A stretch of 64,000 bases of DNA from Pisolithus tinctorius. Taxonomy: Eukaryota; Basidiomycota; Agaricomycetes; Boletales; Pisolithaceae. The DNA lies in assembly GCA_024663395.1 (NCBI GenBank), contig JANFAH010000051.1, forward strand, positions 186,001-250,000, given 5' to 3'. Both the position numbers and the translations under genes were made by a program. Shown piece by piece: positions 22,452 to 34,581 of this stretch (position 1 is the first letter of the stretch; the number at the start of each line of letters is the position of its first letter). The notes under the pieces are model-generated. The model had not been told where the DNA came from. It ran no database searches and was given only the letters and a program-made list of their open reading frames with translations.

Positions 22452-23935
22452 ATGGCGCTCCCTCGAAGTACCACTGTGCTAATCGTTGGGCAGGCCCAAC
22501 TGGTCTAGCGAGCACCTTGTCTCTTGTTCACCATGGGTTCAAGGATTTCGTCATTGTGGATGCTGTCGTCAAGGGGGACAACAGTTCCCGTGCCATTGTT
22601 GTCCATTCCGCCACCTTGGAAGTAGGTGTCCAGTCAGAAACTTAACAGTCCATTCCGTTGACCCCAAAAACTTCAACGTGACGGCAGGCTCTAGACGTGA
22701 TAGGCTGCGGAGACGAACTGGTGTCCAAAGGCACAAAGGCAACCAAGATGAAATTTGGCACCAGAACAGCGGAGCTGGCCCACATTCAGTTTGATGCACT
22801 GGAACCATACACCCGTCATCCCTACGCACTCATCATACCTCAGACATTTACGGAGCACGTCTTGGGTGAAAAGCTCGCCAGTTTGGGTATTACTGTACAT
22901 CGTCCCACAAAGCCATGGGTGTCAAAGTCAACGCAGACGATGCTAATCTCGCGGACGTCGTGTTCGAGGACGGACAGATTATTACGACGAGATATATCAT
23001 TGCTGCGGATGGCGCACGTTCTACGGTTCGTCTTTGGACATCATTTCGACGATTGCTCTTACGGACAGCGCCGTAGATTCGTACTGTTGCTGGTATCGCA
23101 TTCGTAGACCCGAAGAGCGATCGTGGAGACGACCCCCACTACCCTTGAGCAGGCTGCTCTAGCGGATGTCACCTTTGATCGCCCAGACTTGGATGAGTCC
23201 GACTTCAGAGGTATAATGTGCCCGAATAATTTCTCCCTCTGTGCCCCTCTTCCTTTCACCTTCAACGAATATCTCGCAAAAGAAACCCATGAGCATATTG
23301 AAGGGAGAATATACAGGATGGTGTGGGGGATACCACTGGAAGAAGGGGCTGTCCCACACTCACCATCGAAGGAGTACATGCAGACTCTCATTGAAAAATT
23401 CGGACCACGTGACCTCTCGGCTGATCCTAAAGTCAACCCCACTGGGAAAGCCGTCTGCTTGAAGGATATCGTCTGGTATTCGCGCTTTCGCACCCACAGT
23501 GCCATCGCGGACACTTTCTTCACTCGGCTTTCTTCAGCAACTCATCAGAGGTTCGAGGGCCTGCATCCTACTTGTTGGTGACGCTGCCCATATCCATTCT
23601 CCAGCTGGCGGGCAGGGCATGAACCTCGGCATTCGGGACGCAGTCTTCCTCGGAGAGGTGCTCGTGAAGCACATTAAAGCGACGGAATCTATGCCTCTGT
23701 CGGAGGCCGATTACATTCTTGCCAAGTTCGCCGCAGAGCGACATGCCCGTGCGCTTGAGGTCATCGCCTTCACAAAGACCTTGCTCTCGATCGCCGGAGT
23801 GAAGGACGAGGTTGTCGCATGGTGGTTCCCTGTTAATAAGGTGACTTTGCGTGACTGGATGTTGTGGATGTTGGGGAAAGTGTATTATATGCGAAGGAAG
23901 CTGCGTGGAGCGTTAGTGGGCTGGGTCGTAGATAA
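22452..23935 (+). pseudogene. FAD-dependent aromatic monooxygenase copy C, frameshifted
   Basis: Third copy, ATG at 22452 (MALPRSTTVLIVG). A base is lost inside the GxGxxG dinucleotide-binding loop (near 22490), and more single-base changes occur near 22905, 23140, 23545 and 23910. Between breaks the frame is well kept: 23123-23581 and 23570-23900 carry the substrate-domain and GDAAHIHSPAGGQGMNLG text. The terminal shift removes the normal stop and extends the frame to 24020. It groups with copy D by shared residues in the middle domain (for example PHSPSKEYMQ and FRTHSAIADTFFTRLSS). Confidence 0.88.
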
Positions 23936-25371
23936 GGAGAGTCACGAAGTTATGCGAATGTGGTTATCGTGCAAAGTCCTGGAACACAGATATCACTGTA
24001 TTATAGGGAGTCGGATCTGATTGCACGTGCTGTGGTTTCTTAGGAATGTGCTGTAAAGTGCGTCGGAAGTACGATGTGAGGGACAGAATGCGTTTCGCGA
24101 GCTTAGAACGAAAGCTCCTCTCGATTCACGAGTGGCAGAAGTAAATCTTCTGAGGCAAAAGCGGACAATTAGATGAGTCGGAATATATAGAAAGATTATT
24201 TGTAGGGGTAAACTTAGTTGTAAAATATGGGATTGGCACTCACTCTGTGGAAGAATGCAACCGCGGCAAGTGAAACCACCCAGATCTGCGAAAGAACCTG
24301 TGCTGACAACATATAGTCCGAGCTGATCGACATCAACCATCATGATCCGAGCCCTTCGCAAGTTAAGTCAGCCTAGGTTGCACAGCATCCAACGAACCCA
24401 TCGGAGGTATCATCCTTCAAGATACGGCACGAGAAGGACCGGAAGTCTCGAACCTTTCTAGCTGGACTGAGTCATTGAAGCTTCCAGGAAGACTGTAAGC
24501 ATGCGGCGATAACAGGTTGGCGTAATAGATATTGTCAAAACCTGCTGCAGTATACCCCACGGAAGTCATTCTAGTGTGAACCTACAGTAACATTCCAGCC
24601 GATAGCGACGAGTGGACTGTGCTTGCCATGGCTTCTCTTCGAAATTCGTGAAAATGGCACTGGTGGTGTTCTGTTGCCTGACCAACACTTCAAGACAGGG
24701 CGAAAGAGTCGCCCATCTGCTGGCGTTCCTAGCCCGTCCGAACCCGTAAGTTATGGGCTTCGTTGTTAACGACACAGCCGTAACTAGTCCGTGTTCACAC
24801 CCAGAATAACATGCCCCGGCAAGGGGCAACGCGTATGCAGATGGCACACGGATAATGCGATATACTCAGTCGGAAGGGACGGCACAGAATGGCGAGAACG
24901 AGGGCGAGCTACTGACATGTATACATATCAAGTAGCTACCAGAGGAAATGAATCCTTATGAGACGACTTCAGAGCATCTCCTCGTCGCCCAAGCCATAAT
25001 AAGCCAACCTGCTAAGCCATTGATCTGAGCCGTTCGCATCCGTAGCACCTGTCGTCGTCAGCAGCTCTGTGCCGCCCTTACGTTTTGATTCGTCACCGTG
25101 GCGAGCAACGCATCCGAGATTCCACGTAATACTTGCCGTCCAGAAACTTCGATACGGTCACGATCCGGGAGGATGTAACACACTACTTTTGGGTGAGTCA
25201 ATGTGAACATGTCACCATCGTCCACGTCTCCACCACAGTGACTCGGAGATCGGGCCAACCGTTCGCAGGTTCCCAGACCAAACGGCAAGCAGTGCAATCA
25301 AGGAAACGATATATACCCTGTGTGGTTCACCTACAGATTTCCTCAGAACTTCAAAGTTCACTGCCTGAAAC
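23936..25371. other. spacer between FAD-monooxygenase copies C and D
   Basis: About 1.4 kb with no recognised gene or repeat. Minus-strand frames at 23993-24361 and 24566-24847 show no domain. Confidence 0.45.
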
Positions 25372-26854
25372 ATGTCGCTTCCCAGGAATACCACTGTACT
25401 GATTGTTGGAGCTGGCCCAACCGGGTTGGCTACCGCTTTGTCTCTTATACGCCATGGGTTTAAAGATTTCGTCGTCGTGGATGCTCTTGCCAAAGGGGAC
25501 AATAGCTCCCGCGCTGTTGTTGTCCATGCTGCCACCTTGGAAGTAGGTGTTCCCTCAGAAATTTGATATCCACCCCCCTCGAACAACATTATGCACAGGC
25601 TCTCGATACGATAGGCTGCGGAGACGAGTTGATCTCCAAAGGCACGAAGATGACCGCGATGAATTTGGGCACTCGAACGACGGCGTTGGCTTATCCTCAG
25701 TTCGAGGGGCTGAAACCATACACCCGCCATCCTTACGGACTTATTATACCTCAGCCATTCACGGAGCACATCCTAGGGGAAAAGCTTGCGAGCCTCGGTG
25801 TTACTGTGCACCGCCCACACAAGGTTGTAGCTATGAAAGTAAACATGGACGATGCCAACCTCGCGGACATTACACTCGAGGACGGGCAAGTCATTACGAC
25901 GAAATATGTCATTGCCGCAGACGGCGCACGTTCTACGGTTCGTATATGTGTGTTTGCCTCCGTAATCCTCGTTATAAAGAGCGTTTTAGATTCGCACCGT
26001 CGCTGGTATTGCCTTCACGGATCCGAAGAGCGGTCTGGGAGACGACTCCACCTGCCTTGCACAGCTCGCTCAAGCGGATGTCACGTTCGATACCCAGACT
26101 TAGACAACATCACCTTTAGAGGTGTCATGTCCCCAAGTAATTTCTCTCTTGCATCCCCCTCCCTTCGACTTTCAACGAATACCTTGCCAAAGAAACCGGT
26201 AAACCTGTTGAAGGGAGAATTTTCAGAGTGATATGTGGCGCACCAGTAGAGGATGGACCCATCCCACAATCACCGTCGAAAGAGTACATGCAAAATCTCC
26301 TCGATAGATACGGTTCCCTCGGCCTCTCATCAGATCCTACCGTCAACCCCAGCGGGAAAGCCGTTCGCATAAAGGACGTTCTCTGGTGTTCCCGTTTCCG
26401 CACCCACTCTGCCATCGCGGATACTTTCTTTACCCGTCTTTCTTCTGGGGACTCTTCAACACCCAAAGGAGCAGCCATCCTCCTCGTTGGCGATGCTGCC
26501 CATATCCATTCTCCAGCCGGTGGGCAAGGCATGAACCTCGGTCTTCGGGATGCAGTCTTCCTCGGGGAGGTGCTCGTGAAGCACATCCAAGTGACGGAGT
26601 CCGCGTCTCTATCTCTGCCGGAAGCCGATCGTATCCTTATCAAGTTCGTGACAGAGCGTCGTACTCGCGCACTCGAGGTCATCGCGCTCACGAAGAAGAT
26701 TCTTGCGCTCTTCGGTGTGAAGGACGAGGTTTTTGCATGGTGGTTACCCGTAAGCAAGTCGACTCTTCGGGATTGGACGCTATGGGTGTTAGGAAAGGTG
26801 GGGTATATACGAAAGCAGGCTGCATGGAACGTTAGCGGGCTGGGTCGTAGGTAG
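25372..26854 (+). pseudogene. FAD-dependent aromatic monooxygenase copy D, two frameshifts
   Basis: Exons 25372-25542, 25599-25937 and 25990-26854, with introns of 56 and 52 nt. Exons 1 and 2 are fully open: MSLPRNTTVLIVGAGPTGL at the start and IAADGARST at the end of exon 2. In exon 3 a base is missing after ADVTFD (near 26095), at the same place as in copy A, and a second shift follows near 26155 in a C/T-rich run. From 26160 the frame is open to the stop at 26852-26854, with LLVGDAAHIHSPAGGQGMN intact. An unannotated splice that would repair both shifts was looked for, but no GT..AG pair fits. The gene is either recently broken or mis-sequenced. Confidence 0.83.
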
Positions 26855-27924
26855 TTGCTGAGTGTCTTGATTTGTTCCTCGCCACTCTCCACTCGTCGCT
26901 TTCACGAATTTTACGAAGTTACCTATTCACAGTGTAATCTCAACATGTATTACAGTGTATTCCAAGTTCTTGTGTGCACATTTAGAATGTCATGTCTTTG
27001 AGTGTTTAGTTGTTCGTGGGGATCGCATTATGTAGGAGACAACTTCAAGCCCTCCGCACTGCCGTCACCGTGGGCACCCGAATGATTCCTGCTTTTTTCG
27101 ATACAAAGAGGGAGTGGCACACCTATTCGCCAGAGGCGACGGTCCTATTAGAGGCATGGGCTAGGTCACAGTGACCGAGAGGTAATCTCCGGAACGTCTC
27201 GAGTCGGTTCAAACATCTGGCTTCGAATCGGCCGGGTATTGTCGCAGGCGATTGGGGCTTCCGGTCGGGCGACGCCCGGACTCCAGCCCTGACGACTTTT
27301 CAGGCGGGTACGACAGCCGGTAGGTGTATTCTTCGTCTCCTGGACCATTTGGACTCAATTGCATAGACTTCCTCATGCCAGTATGCTAAGACCTCCAGCC
27401 TCCTCCGGTTCGAGGAAGAACTCTGAAGTCACAACTGCTAGGCAACATAGCTTGACCCCAAAACCTTTGGTCGTGTTGGAGGAATTCCCTTTTCTACACA
27501 CGTTTACACATCTACAGTTGCTGAATTCGTGCTCGGCATGTATAAGCTCCGGTCGAAATGAATCATTCGCTAGCTTCTGCCATCGACTTTTGCCCATACA
27601 CAGGCTCGCTCAGGACCCGTTAACACAAACTAGGGAGGCACGATACCGGTCTGTTATGTTGACATTTGCTTCATGAGTCATGAGAAACCTACTCGTAGTA
27701 TGGGGGACTCGAAGGCTAATTCTGTCCCGCTCTGCTTCTGGATGAAGCGAACACTGACAAAGCCGCCTTTCGTTCAACTGGGCGAGAATTATCCTCTGGA
27801 TGTTTGGCTTGCGAGCTTTGTTATGGACAGTCCATTCCCCAAAGGCAAGGTATTTAAAGTCTGTGTTGAGGCTTGAGAGAGCTCTACAGTACTATAGCGA
27901 TCGTCATCGCTTCTCCAACTCGAT
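26855..27924. other. intergenic region, nothing recognised
   Basis: About 1.1 kb. Frames at 27166-27348 (minus), 27359-27676 (plus) and 27673-27876 (plus) lack domains and splice structure. No tRNA seen. Confidence 0.45.
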
Positions 27925-28441
27925 ATGCGGTTGACAAAGACCCTCGTTTGCCTTACACTGGCCATTGCGCCAGTTCTTGCTAACCCTATGGCAATGCGAA
28001 AGAACAAGGTACGCGCTCTATACTTCATTCGTCCGTTCTTGCCACTCACAAGTCATTTCTCCGAAGGAGTACTCCTGTAAAACTCACAAAGGAAACTACA
28101 AAATCGACGAAGACAAAGCCAAGAACAATGTCCATCATGCCCCCTTGCACCCTGGGCGTACTGGATACCCTCACAGGCTTCATCATTACTCTGCTCATGG
28201 CGGCGAGCACCATGAGCAAGATTATTACCATGGCCTTGAGTTCGACAACAAGAAATGCAACAAAAAGGGTGCCCGCTTGCTCGCGTTCCCCCTCTTCGAA
28301 GACGGCCATCTATACCCCTATGACAAGGAGCCTAAGGCTGACCCAGGTTTAGTACGTGCCGTCTATACCGCACCAGGCAAAGACTTCTGCGGTATCCTCC
28401 ATGAAGGTGGGGAGCGTGGTCTTTACGAGTTCTGTGTTTGA
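27925..28441 (+). CDS. secreted RNase T1/U2/ribotoxin-family protein with altered catalytic Glu
   Basis: Two exons, 27925-28008 and 28067-28441, with a 58-nt intron (GTACGC..AAG), giving 152 residues. A hydrophobic signal peptide of about 19 residues ends at VLANP. The mature part has four Cys placed as in the fungal ribotoxin/RNase U2 fold, which suggests two disulfides. The family cleaves RNA (ribotoxins cut the sarcin-ricin loop of 28S rRNA) using His, Glu, Arg and His. Here the first His (in GYPHR), the Arg (LVRAVYT) and the last His (CGILH) are present, but the place of the general-base Glu reads Ala, in LLAFPLF. The charge- and His-rich loop before it (HHYSAHGGEHHEQ) is unusual. The gene structure is otherwise intact. 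It may be a catalytically changed or inactive member, or act in another way. Confidence 0.8.
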
Positions 28442-29200
28442 GATTTAGAAGGTATAGTATATTCATTTTCGCCCCCATACTGCAATCTGACGCTGCCGGT
28501 CCAGGTCATGCAGGACAGTAAAAATGTATTAATGGGCGTAAAGTGACAGCAATGCCAACTGAATGACCCAAGAGTCAATCTCGCTGCTCGTTTTGATCAG
28601 TTCTATTTTACAATAGATAAAAGTCGGTAGGGTATCATCAGAGTAAAGATAGTAGATTTCTGAGATTTGCTACCGACAAACTACGGTGCAACTAAAAGAG
28701 TACTCTCGACACCGGGGATTACGTTGCTTCACCATACCCACCTTCGGTACTTGATTCGCGGCAAGCTTAAGTACTAGTTTCGTCTTTGCGACGCGGTCCC
28801 CTCGTACTCCAACTTCCCAAGGAAAAACTCCGGAAGCCTAGAGCCCCGTCACCCTTGGCAGCGACCCATTCAGAGTGTATAGTTCCATCTTCGCTTCAAC
28901 AGTTTGCGTTCTTGTTGCTCGGATATGACGAAGTGAGGGTCTCGCGTTCCTGGACATCATGCAGCATCCAAATAGTAGCGAAGGCAAGTTGGATAGACTG
29001 TCGCACATGAGAATGGTAACAAGTGCATGGGAATTTTTAATGATCGATCGGTCAACGCTGAAGACCTCTCGAATCAGGATCGCGATGGCGACCACATCCC
29101 AGGCATTTTTTTTGCTGGCCGACCGCCGCACAGCCCTTTCTCTGATGGGTTTATGGGGGAGGGAAGGAGGGATTCACATTTCAAGTGGTTGTAGTAGCCC
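28442..29200. other. intergenic region, nothing recognised
   Basis: About 760 bp between the ribotoxin-family gene and the hydrolase relic. A minus-strand frame (28838-29131) contains a hydrophobic stretch but no family signature. Confidence 0.45.
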
Positions 29201-30950
29201 ATGATGACGAGGACGTTTAGCATACCCTATACACCATCTCCGCCTTGGGCGTCGGTTAACCCGCGACCGTTGCTTCCCATCCAACCTCACCCCGCCTCTG
29301 TGCGCTGTCCCAACCTTCCTTCACCTCCTAGGCAAGACATCGTTCACAAGGATTATGTACTCAGCACACACATTGTCCCTGCTGCGCACCCCAGAGTGGT
29401 TCCAGATGTACCCCTTCCCGAGATCCCACCGCATTCCAACTCCACGTCACCTGCTGAAAGGAAAGAACAGATAGCAACAGTCGTCAAGCAACTTATCGAG
29501 AGGCAGGAATGTTTCACGCAAGGGAGAATGCCTGGTGGACACGGCCAGAAACCACTCTGGAACTGCGTCAACCGCTATGTCAGGACCTGTAGACGTGGTA
29601 CTGTGAACACTGGGTTGACTTTGTTCCTCGCCCATGCGAATGGGTTCCCAAAGGAGGCGAGTCGAGCTACACTTCACTCTAAGTCCCAAACAAACCAGGC
29701 ATCTAGATATGGGAAACCATGTTACGAAGCCTCTTGGATTCGCCAGCTGCCCCTTTAGTGGATGAAGTGTGGTCTTTTGAAGCCGTTCAGCATGGTGACT
29801 CGGCCCTCGTGAATGCGGAAAACTTGAGTGGAATTTGTAGGGAATCTTGGTAACCAGTAATCATTGAGTTTAATGACTTTTCAGTTGACACGCAAGATAA
29901 CGCTCGCGACATTGCTAACTTTCTGCTGTACTACCTCCCGGACGAGACTACGCCAACAGCCTTGCCTACACAATTGTCGCGAATTTCGCAAGCCACAAGC
30001 GACGCCCGCAAGAACACGGATACCGCCAGCGGAAACTTGTCGTCGTCGGTCATTCGTTCGGTGGCGTCACATCGTAGGTAGATGGCTGCGACCTTGGGTA
30101 GTTACTCCCTTTCGTGCAGTGTACTGGCAGCCCTGAATTTCCCCAAGTTGTTTTCTTCTTTGATACTCGTGGATCCTGTCATCTTTAATTATGGGTCTCA
30201 CGACTTAGGATTTAAACTCGCCCGCGATGCTCTCATGAGCGCGATACTTGGTGTTCTCGGTGAGTGTAGCGGGTCATTCTTCGATGTGGTTCCTCCTAAC
30301 GTCTTGCAGTGAAGAGGCTCTTCGTCTTTTCGGACAAAGATCATTCTTTACATCCTGGCACCCAGATGTCTTGAAGTTATATGTGGACTACGGTTTGACG
30401 ACCGATGCTTCCGGTGGCGTTAAGTTGAAGACAACACCTGTTCAAGAGAGCCTATGCTATGTGAATATACACCCTCCACTCGAGCATTGGGAGTTGCTGG
30501 AAAAGCTGGATGAGAGCATTACTCTTCGATGGATTGTCCCAGCAGTCAGGTAGATATTCTGATGCTGTGGTAATTCAGCTTCTGATGTACTTCATACTTA
30601 GCTTCATCGGAGAACAAGAGACAAAAGTGAGGGTATGGCGTCGACCTGCCAATGCATCAAATGTAGTGTTCCCTTTGCCGGACACCTTGTACGTGGTCGT
30701 TGTCCTATGCGATTTGTCCTGACTTCACTCCTTACAGATAGTACAAGAAGCGCCAGTTGAGCTTGGTGAGTAACGCCTGGTTCTCAGAGTCTAGCACTGA
30801 ACCAAGAAATTAGCTGAAGATGTCGCCGAGTTCCTATTAGAGAAATATGGTTCACCTCAAGCTAAAGCAGTTTATGAAGCCAACCACATCGGCGGCCGCT
30901 TCCCTGATACGCTACGCCGATTTGTTGAATTCAGCAAACTTTCGCACTAG
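29201..30950 (+). pseudogene. alpha/beta hydrolase, several exons, three frameshifts
   Basis: Exons can be followed from ATG 29201 (alternatively 29204) to the stop at 30948-30950. Exon 1 (29201-29656) ends NTGLTLFLAHANGFPKE. The next intron (29657-29706) is a GC..AG intron and leads to IWETMLRSLLDSP. The nucleophile elbow GHSFGGVTS (about 30045-30070, Ser as nucleophile) is followed by VLAALNFPKLFSSLILVDPV, then EEALRLFGQRSFFTSWHPDV, HWELLEKLDESITLRW and a last exon with VQEAPVELAEDVAEFLLEKYG. Single bases are missing near 30012 (before HGYRQRKL), near 30240 (between DALM and RDTW) and near 30672 (before AGHL). Such proteins are serine esterase/lipase-like enzymes; substrate unknown. Five or six introns seem correctly placed, so the gene was functional until recently or the sequence has errors. 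Confidence 0.8.
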
Positions 30951-32592
30951 TACTTTGTCTTCGTGAGCTCGATATGTATCTCTCCAACACACGGCGCTAC
31001 CGCTGCTCGACCTAACCAGTTGCGACGCCTCCATATGTTGTCATGATGGTAACTTCAGGACATGAGGCTAGGGATCGCACCTAGGTTCGGTTTTGCTTAC
31101 TTTCGTTCCCCTCATCTCCACTAGTGCCCAATTCTGAGTATGAGAACAAGCTCTACAACAAACAGTTTCGCCCTAACCTTGGGCTACCCTTGTCACTCGC
31201 GAGGCGATATACCATTTCCGTGCGACGCAAGCATGGTAGCTCCCAGTCAACTTAATATCTTGACCAAAGCCGATGTGCTGACGTTTTCTTATTTATCTAG
31301 AGATGGAATCTTTGCAGCGGTTCTCGAGGCAGGCGCCATACTTGGGCGTTTTCACCCATACTCCTACGCGATAAAACGGCATTCTATAGAAAACCTGCTT
31401 TTGGATATCCTTCCATCAACATTGTGCATCGAGCTTGTGTCCCTTCGTAAACAATGCCCAAATGGCTAGGAAATATGCGAAGACGGTACAAAGAGTGGTC
31501 GTTGAACGTGAGTCTTGGTTATGATGAACATCTTTGACTTGATGCAAAATTTACGATCTTTCTCGTATTGAGATTTCGCTGTGAATCGTTGCGTGCCTAG
31601 GTGAGTAGATGACCCCCCCTGTATTTCGTAGAGGGCTGCCCACTGCGTTATCGGCGCTTGTCACAGGCTCTGTTGTCATTTGTCCGTGAACACGCCACGG
31701 TCTCCACAATCGGATTTGGTTGCAGGGGATCTTTAGAACCACTCAGATCGGCAAGGGGATAGAAACAGATACGACGTATATCGTCATTGAGCTATAGGAA
31801 TAATTCGAAACGATCGTGCACGAGTTTTCGAAAAGGTGAGTTGATATATCAAATCTGTCCTGGATAATGAGCTTGAGCGTGCTTATTGTGCTGAGGCGCT
31901 GCAATGTATCCCCTTTTGAGCTTTCCGTGTTACAATCCTGTCAACAATAAATATTGGCGGCTAAGGTGGCAAGCGCCGAGGCACTGGCTCAAGCGCTCAT
32001 GAGCGATCGATCATGTGGCTTCAATAATATCTCCGGGCGGATCATCTTACAGAGAACCGTAGAACGGAGCTTCCACAGGCTTCCCCTGCTCATTCCTTTA
32101 CTGTGGGCGACGGCCCACGTACACGCTTACACCGGTACCGTTTGTAGGTCGTGCACGCAATGATAGCTACTGCCAATCATCCAAACTTCCACCCCGCCGC
32201 CTTAATATTTGAGACTATCGGAACACAGAAAGAACAGGCAAATCGATACGCAGATGAGTAAGGGGAGTAAACCCTACGATCATCGACCGAGAAGGGAGAT
32301 AGTTGATCATTTCAATTCCACGGAGCAAGAAATGCGCGCAAGTCCGAGGTCGATCTATTGGTGGGGGAATGTGTTTGGATAACATATGCACGTATGTGTG
32401 ACACGAGGTGGAAGTATATGTACAAGAAAAGTTATGAACAAGGCAACAAGTAAAACAGAAGTAGGATGTAAGTGAACGCAAACGTCGTAATGACAGGAAC
32501 GGGGGTTAAAAGATAGATGAAGGAAAACCACTGTTCGAACTCATCGTAGTGAAAATGGGAATGTACAAGAACACAAACTAACTGCAGAAATC
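30951..32592. other. intergenic region, nothing recognised
   Basis: About 1.6 kb. A 109-codon frame at 31140-31469 (plus) has no known domain or intron signs. The rest is open only in short frames. Confidence 0.45.
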
Positions 32593-34581
32593 CTAATACT
32601 TGCCAATGAAAAGAGGTGAGGAACAATCGGAGCTAGCCAGAGGTAAGGAGCTGTCAAACAGAGGCTGGAGGATTTTGTCTTCCCTACGACCATACAGTTC
32701 ACCCGCATCCGTTCCCGTACCGGTTTTAACTTCTCCAGCCAACCGCTGAACCACGTTTTCCGGGGAAAGCCTTGCAGGCTGGTCACTGAACAACGCGGAC
32801 TGCTGCTCAAACAATGTTGGAGCATACTCCGCATAGTTCCCCATATTACCCATGAATAGATCGCAGTTTTGCAACCCGATAGCGTATGCTTCAAGCGCTT
32901 GCGCGTTCCATCTCGTCATACGACGATGCTTCCCTGTCCACAGAGCTATACGCGAAGTGGCTAAGCGAGTTACTGGACCCCATTTCCGTGACTGCACGCT
33001 CAACGGGGTGAGCAGGTAGCTCTCGTAAACCATAGGTGAGTACATTTTCGTCCGCGCTCACGTCGGACATATCATGCGGGACACTTCCCGTCATAGGCGG
33101 AGGTGACGACGATGATAACTGAGATGAAGAGGAGGGGGCGTAGCCAGAGCCACCCACAGAGCTCATAACGGACCCGGAGGGCGACAATGGTCCAAAATGA
33201 CCATCCCACCCTTCCAGAGACGACGTCGCGTTGTTAAGAGGGACCTCACACCAGCAGTTGCTGATGGTCTTCGAAAGGTGCATCGAGGTCGACAGGAGAC
33301 CAGCGGATGGATATGGAAGGGGATATTCGCATTCGGATTGTCCCAGCTGCCATATTCCATTGGACGACTGGAGCATGGGAATCAGCACACTTTCACCGGT
33401 TTGAAGCAAGTCGACTTACCTTGTTCTGCTGGTCTACGCAATTCGCCTCGGGTGGCAGATCGGATGGCATAACCCTGTTGCTGCGATAGGCTGCCGAAGG
33501 TCCAGTGCTGCATGTGGCGGCAGATGCAGAACCTGCGCTACACAGTCCGATGGTTCTCGAGCAATGACAATCCCGTCGATCAACGAGTATGACCTGCAAT
33601 CGGGTTGCATCGAAGGAACGAAGGGCGGAGTGGATAGCAGATCTCGCCGGGACGGACGTTGACCGACTACGCCCCGCACTTTCAAAAGTTTGTTCGTGCG
33701 TTCGGAGGTCGGACTGAGTGGCATGGCGGCCATGTTCTCGTTGTGAGAGTGGCTAGACGCCGCCACTGAAGGCGGTGGATATTAATGGCGCCCTCGAATG
33801 TGATGCCGCTATTTCCCATGTGTTCGAAACTGCTGTCTTGCTCGTCGAGGTTTGCCTCCGCATAGGACGGAACCGATAATGAGGATAAGGCGAGCATGCT
33901 CCTCCCTCTCTCTATCAGCGAGACGCTTATACTTGTCTTCTCGGGAGGGCAGTTTCTCCATGCCTCTCCGGCGCGTCTCGAGAGCGTTGAGTGAGAGATT
34001 GCTCGTCCAATTCCTGCGAGTTCCGAGCAGCGTGTTTGCGGGTGTAGTTGCAACGAAAGATGATAAAGGCATTGCGGGGTCTAGGAATCCAAGTAGGGTC
34101 ACGGCTACGATTTCGTTGTGCCCTACGATCCGATGAAGGTGCCATCGGAAAGCGATGAGTGACCAAGACAGGGGAAGAGCCGGTGTGCTGAGCAAACTGT
34201 GTACATGATGGCGTGGCTTTATCTTGGGACGTTTCTGATGTATCTTCGGTATGGATTTGAGGTTTGGGGTGGTCAGCCGGACAAGTAGAATTGGTGAAGA
34301 CAGACTGAGTTGAGACGTATACCTCTTCCTCGTTACCTTTGGTTGGTGACCAACCACGAAGAACGAGTTTTGTCGCAGAGAACTGCATCATTGTCAGGTA
34401 AGTGTTGGTGAGAAAGAAGGTATACGTTTGGAACAGGCGTTTCAACGTATGTATGACTGTCGAGACTATAAGGACTCGGAGGTATAGTCAACCATGGTAC
34501 TGGCGGCGTGTCAGTTGGGACGACGGGACAAAGGGACCTGAATGTCGAAATATGTGGGATTTGACATGTCTCGAGCCCCAC
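32593..34581 (-). pseudogene. HMG-box transcription regulator, frameshifted
   Basis: On the minus strand a Pro/Ser/Thr-rich N-terminal region (34581-34333) leads to an HMG-box that starts WIPRPRNAFIIFRCNYTRKHAA at about 34110, the form typical of fungal MATA_HMG/Ste11/Prf1-like sex and pheromone-response regulators, which bind DNA. The second and third helices are split over three frames: LSRRAGEAWRN, KYKRLADREREEHARL and a YPHYRFRPMRR-like end, so one base is lost near 33945 and another near 33885. Downstream, a 52-nt intron (33368-33419, GTAAGT..CAG) joins into a Ser-rich region (GYAPSSSSQLSSSSPPP), and a further shift near 32895 leads to a C-terminal frame ending at 32593. The whole would be about 600 residues. 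Upstream limit uncertain. Confidence 0.78.

Noticed and set aside
27166..27348. 60-codon minus-strand Arg/Pro-rich frame
   Set aside because: I could not link it to any gene or RNA. Treated as chance.
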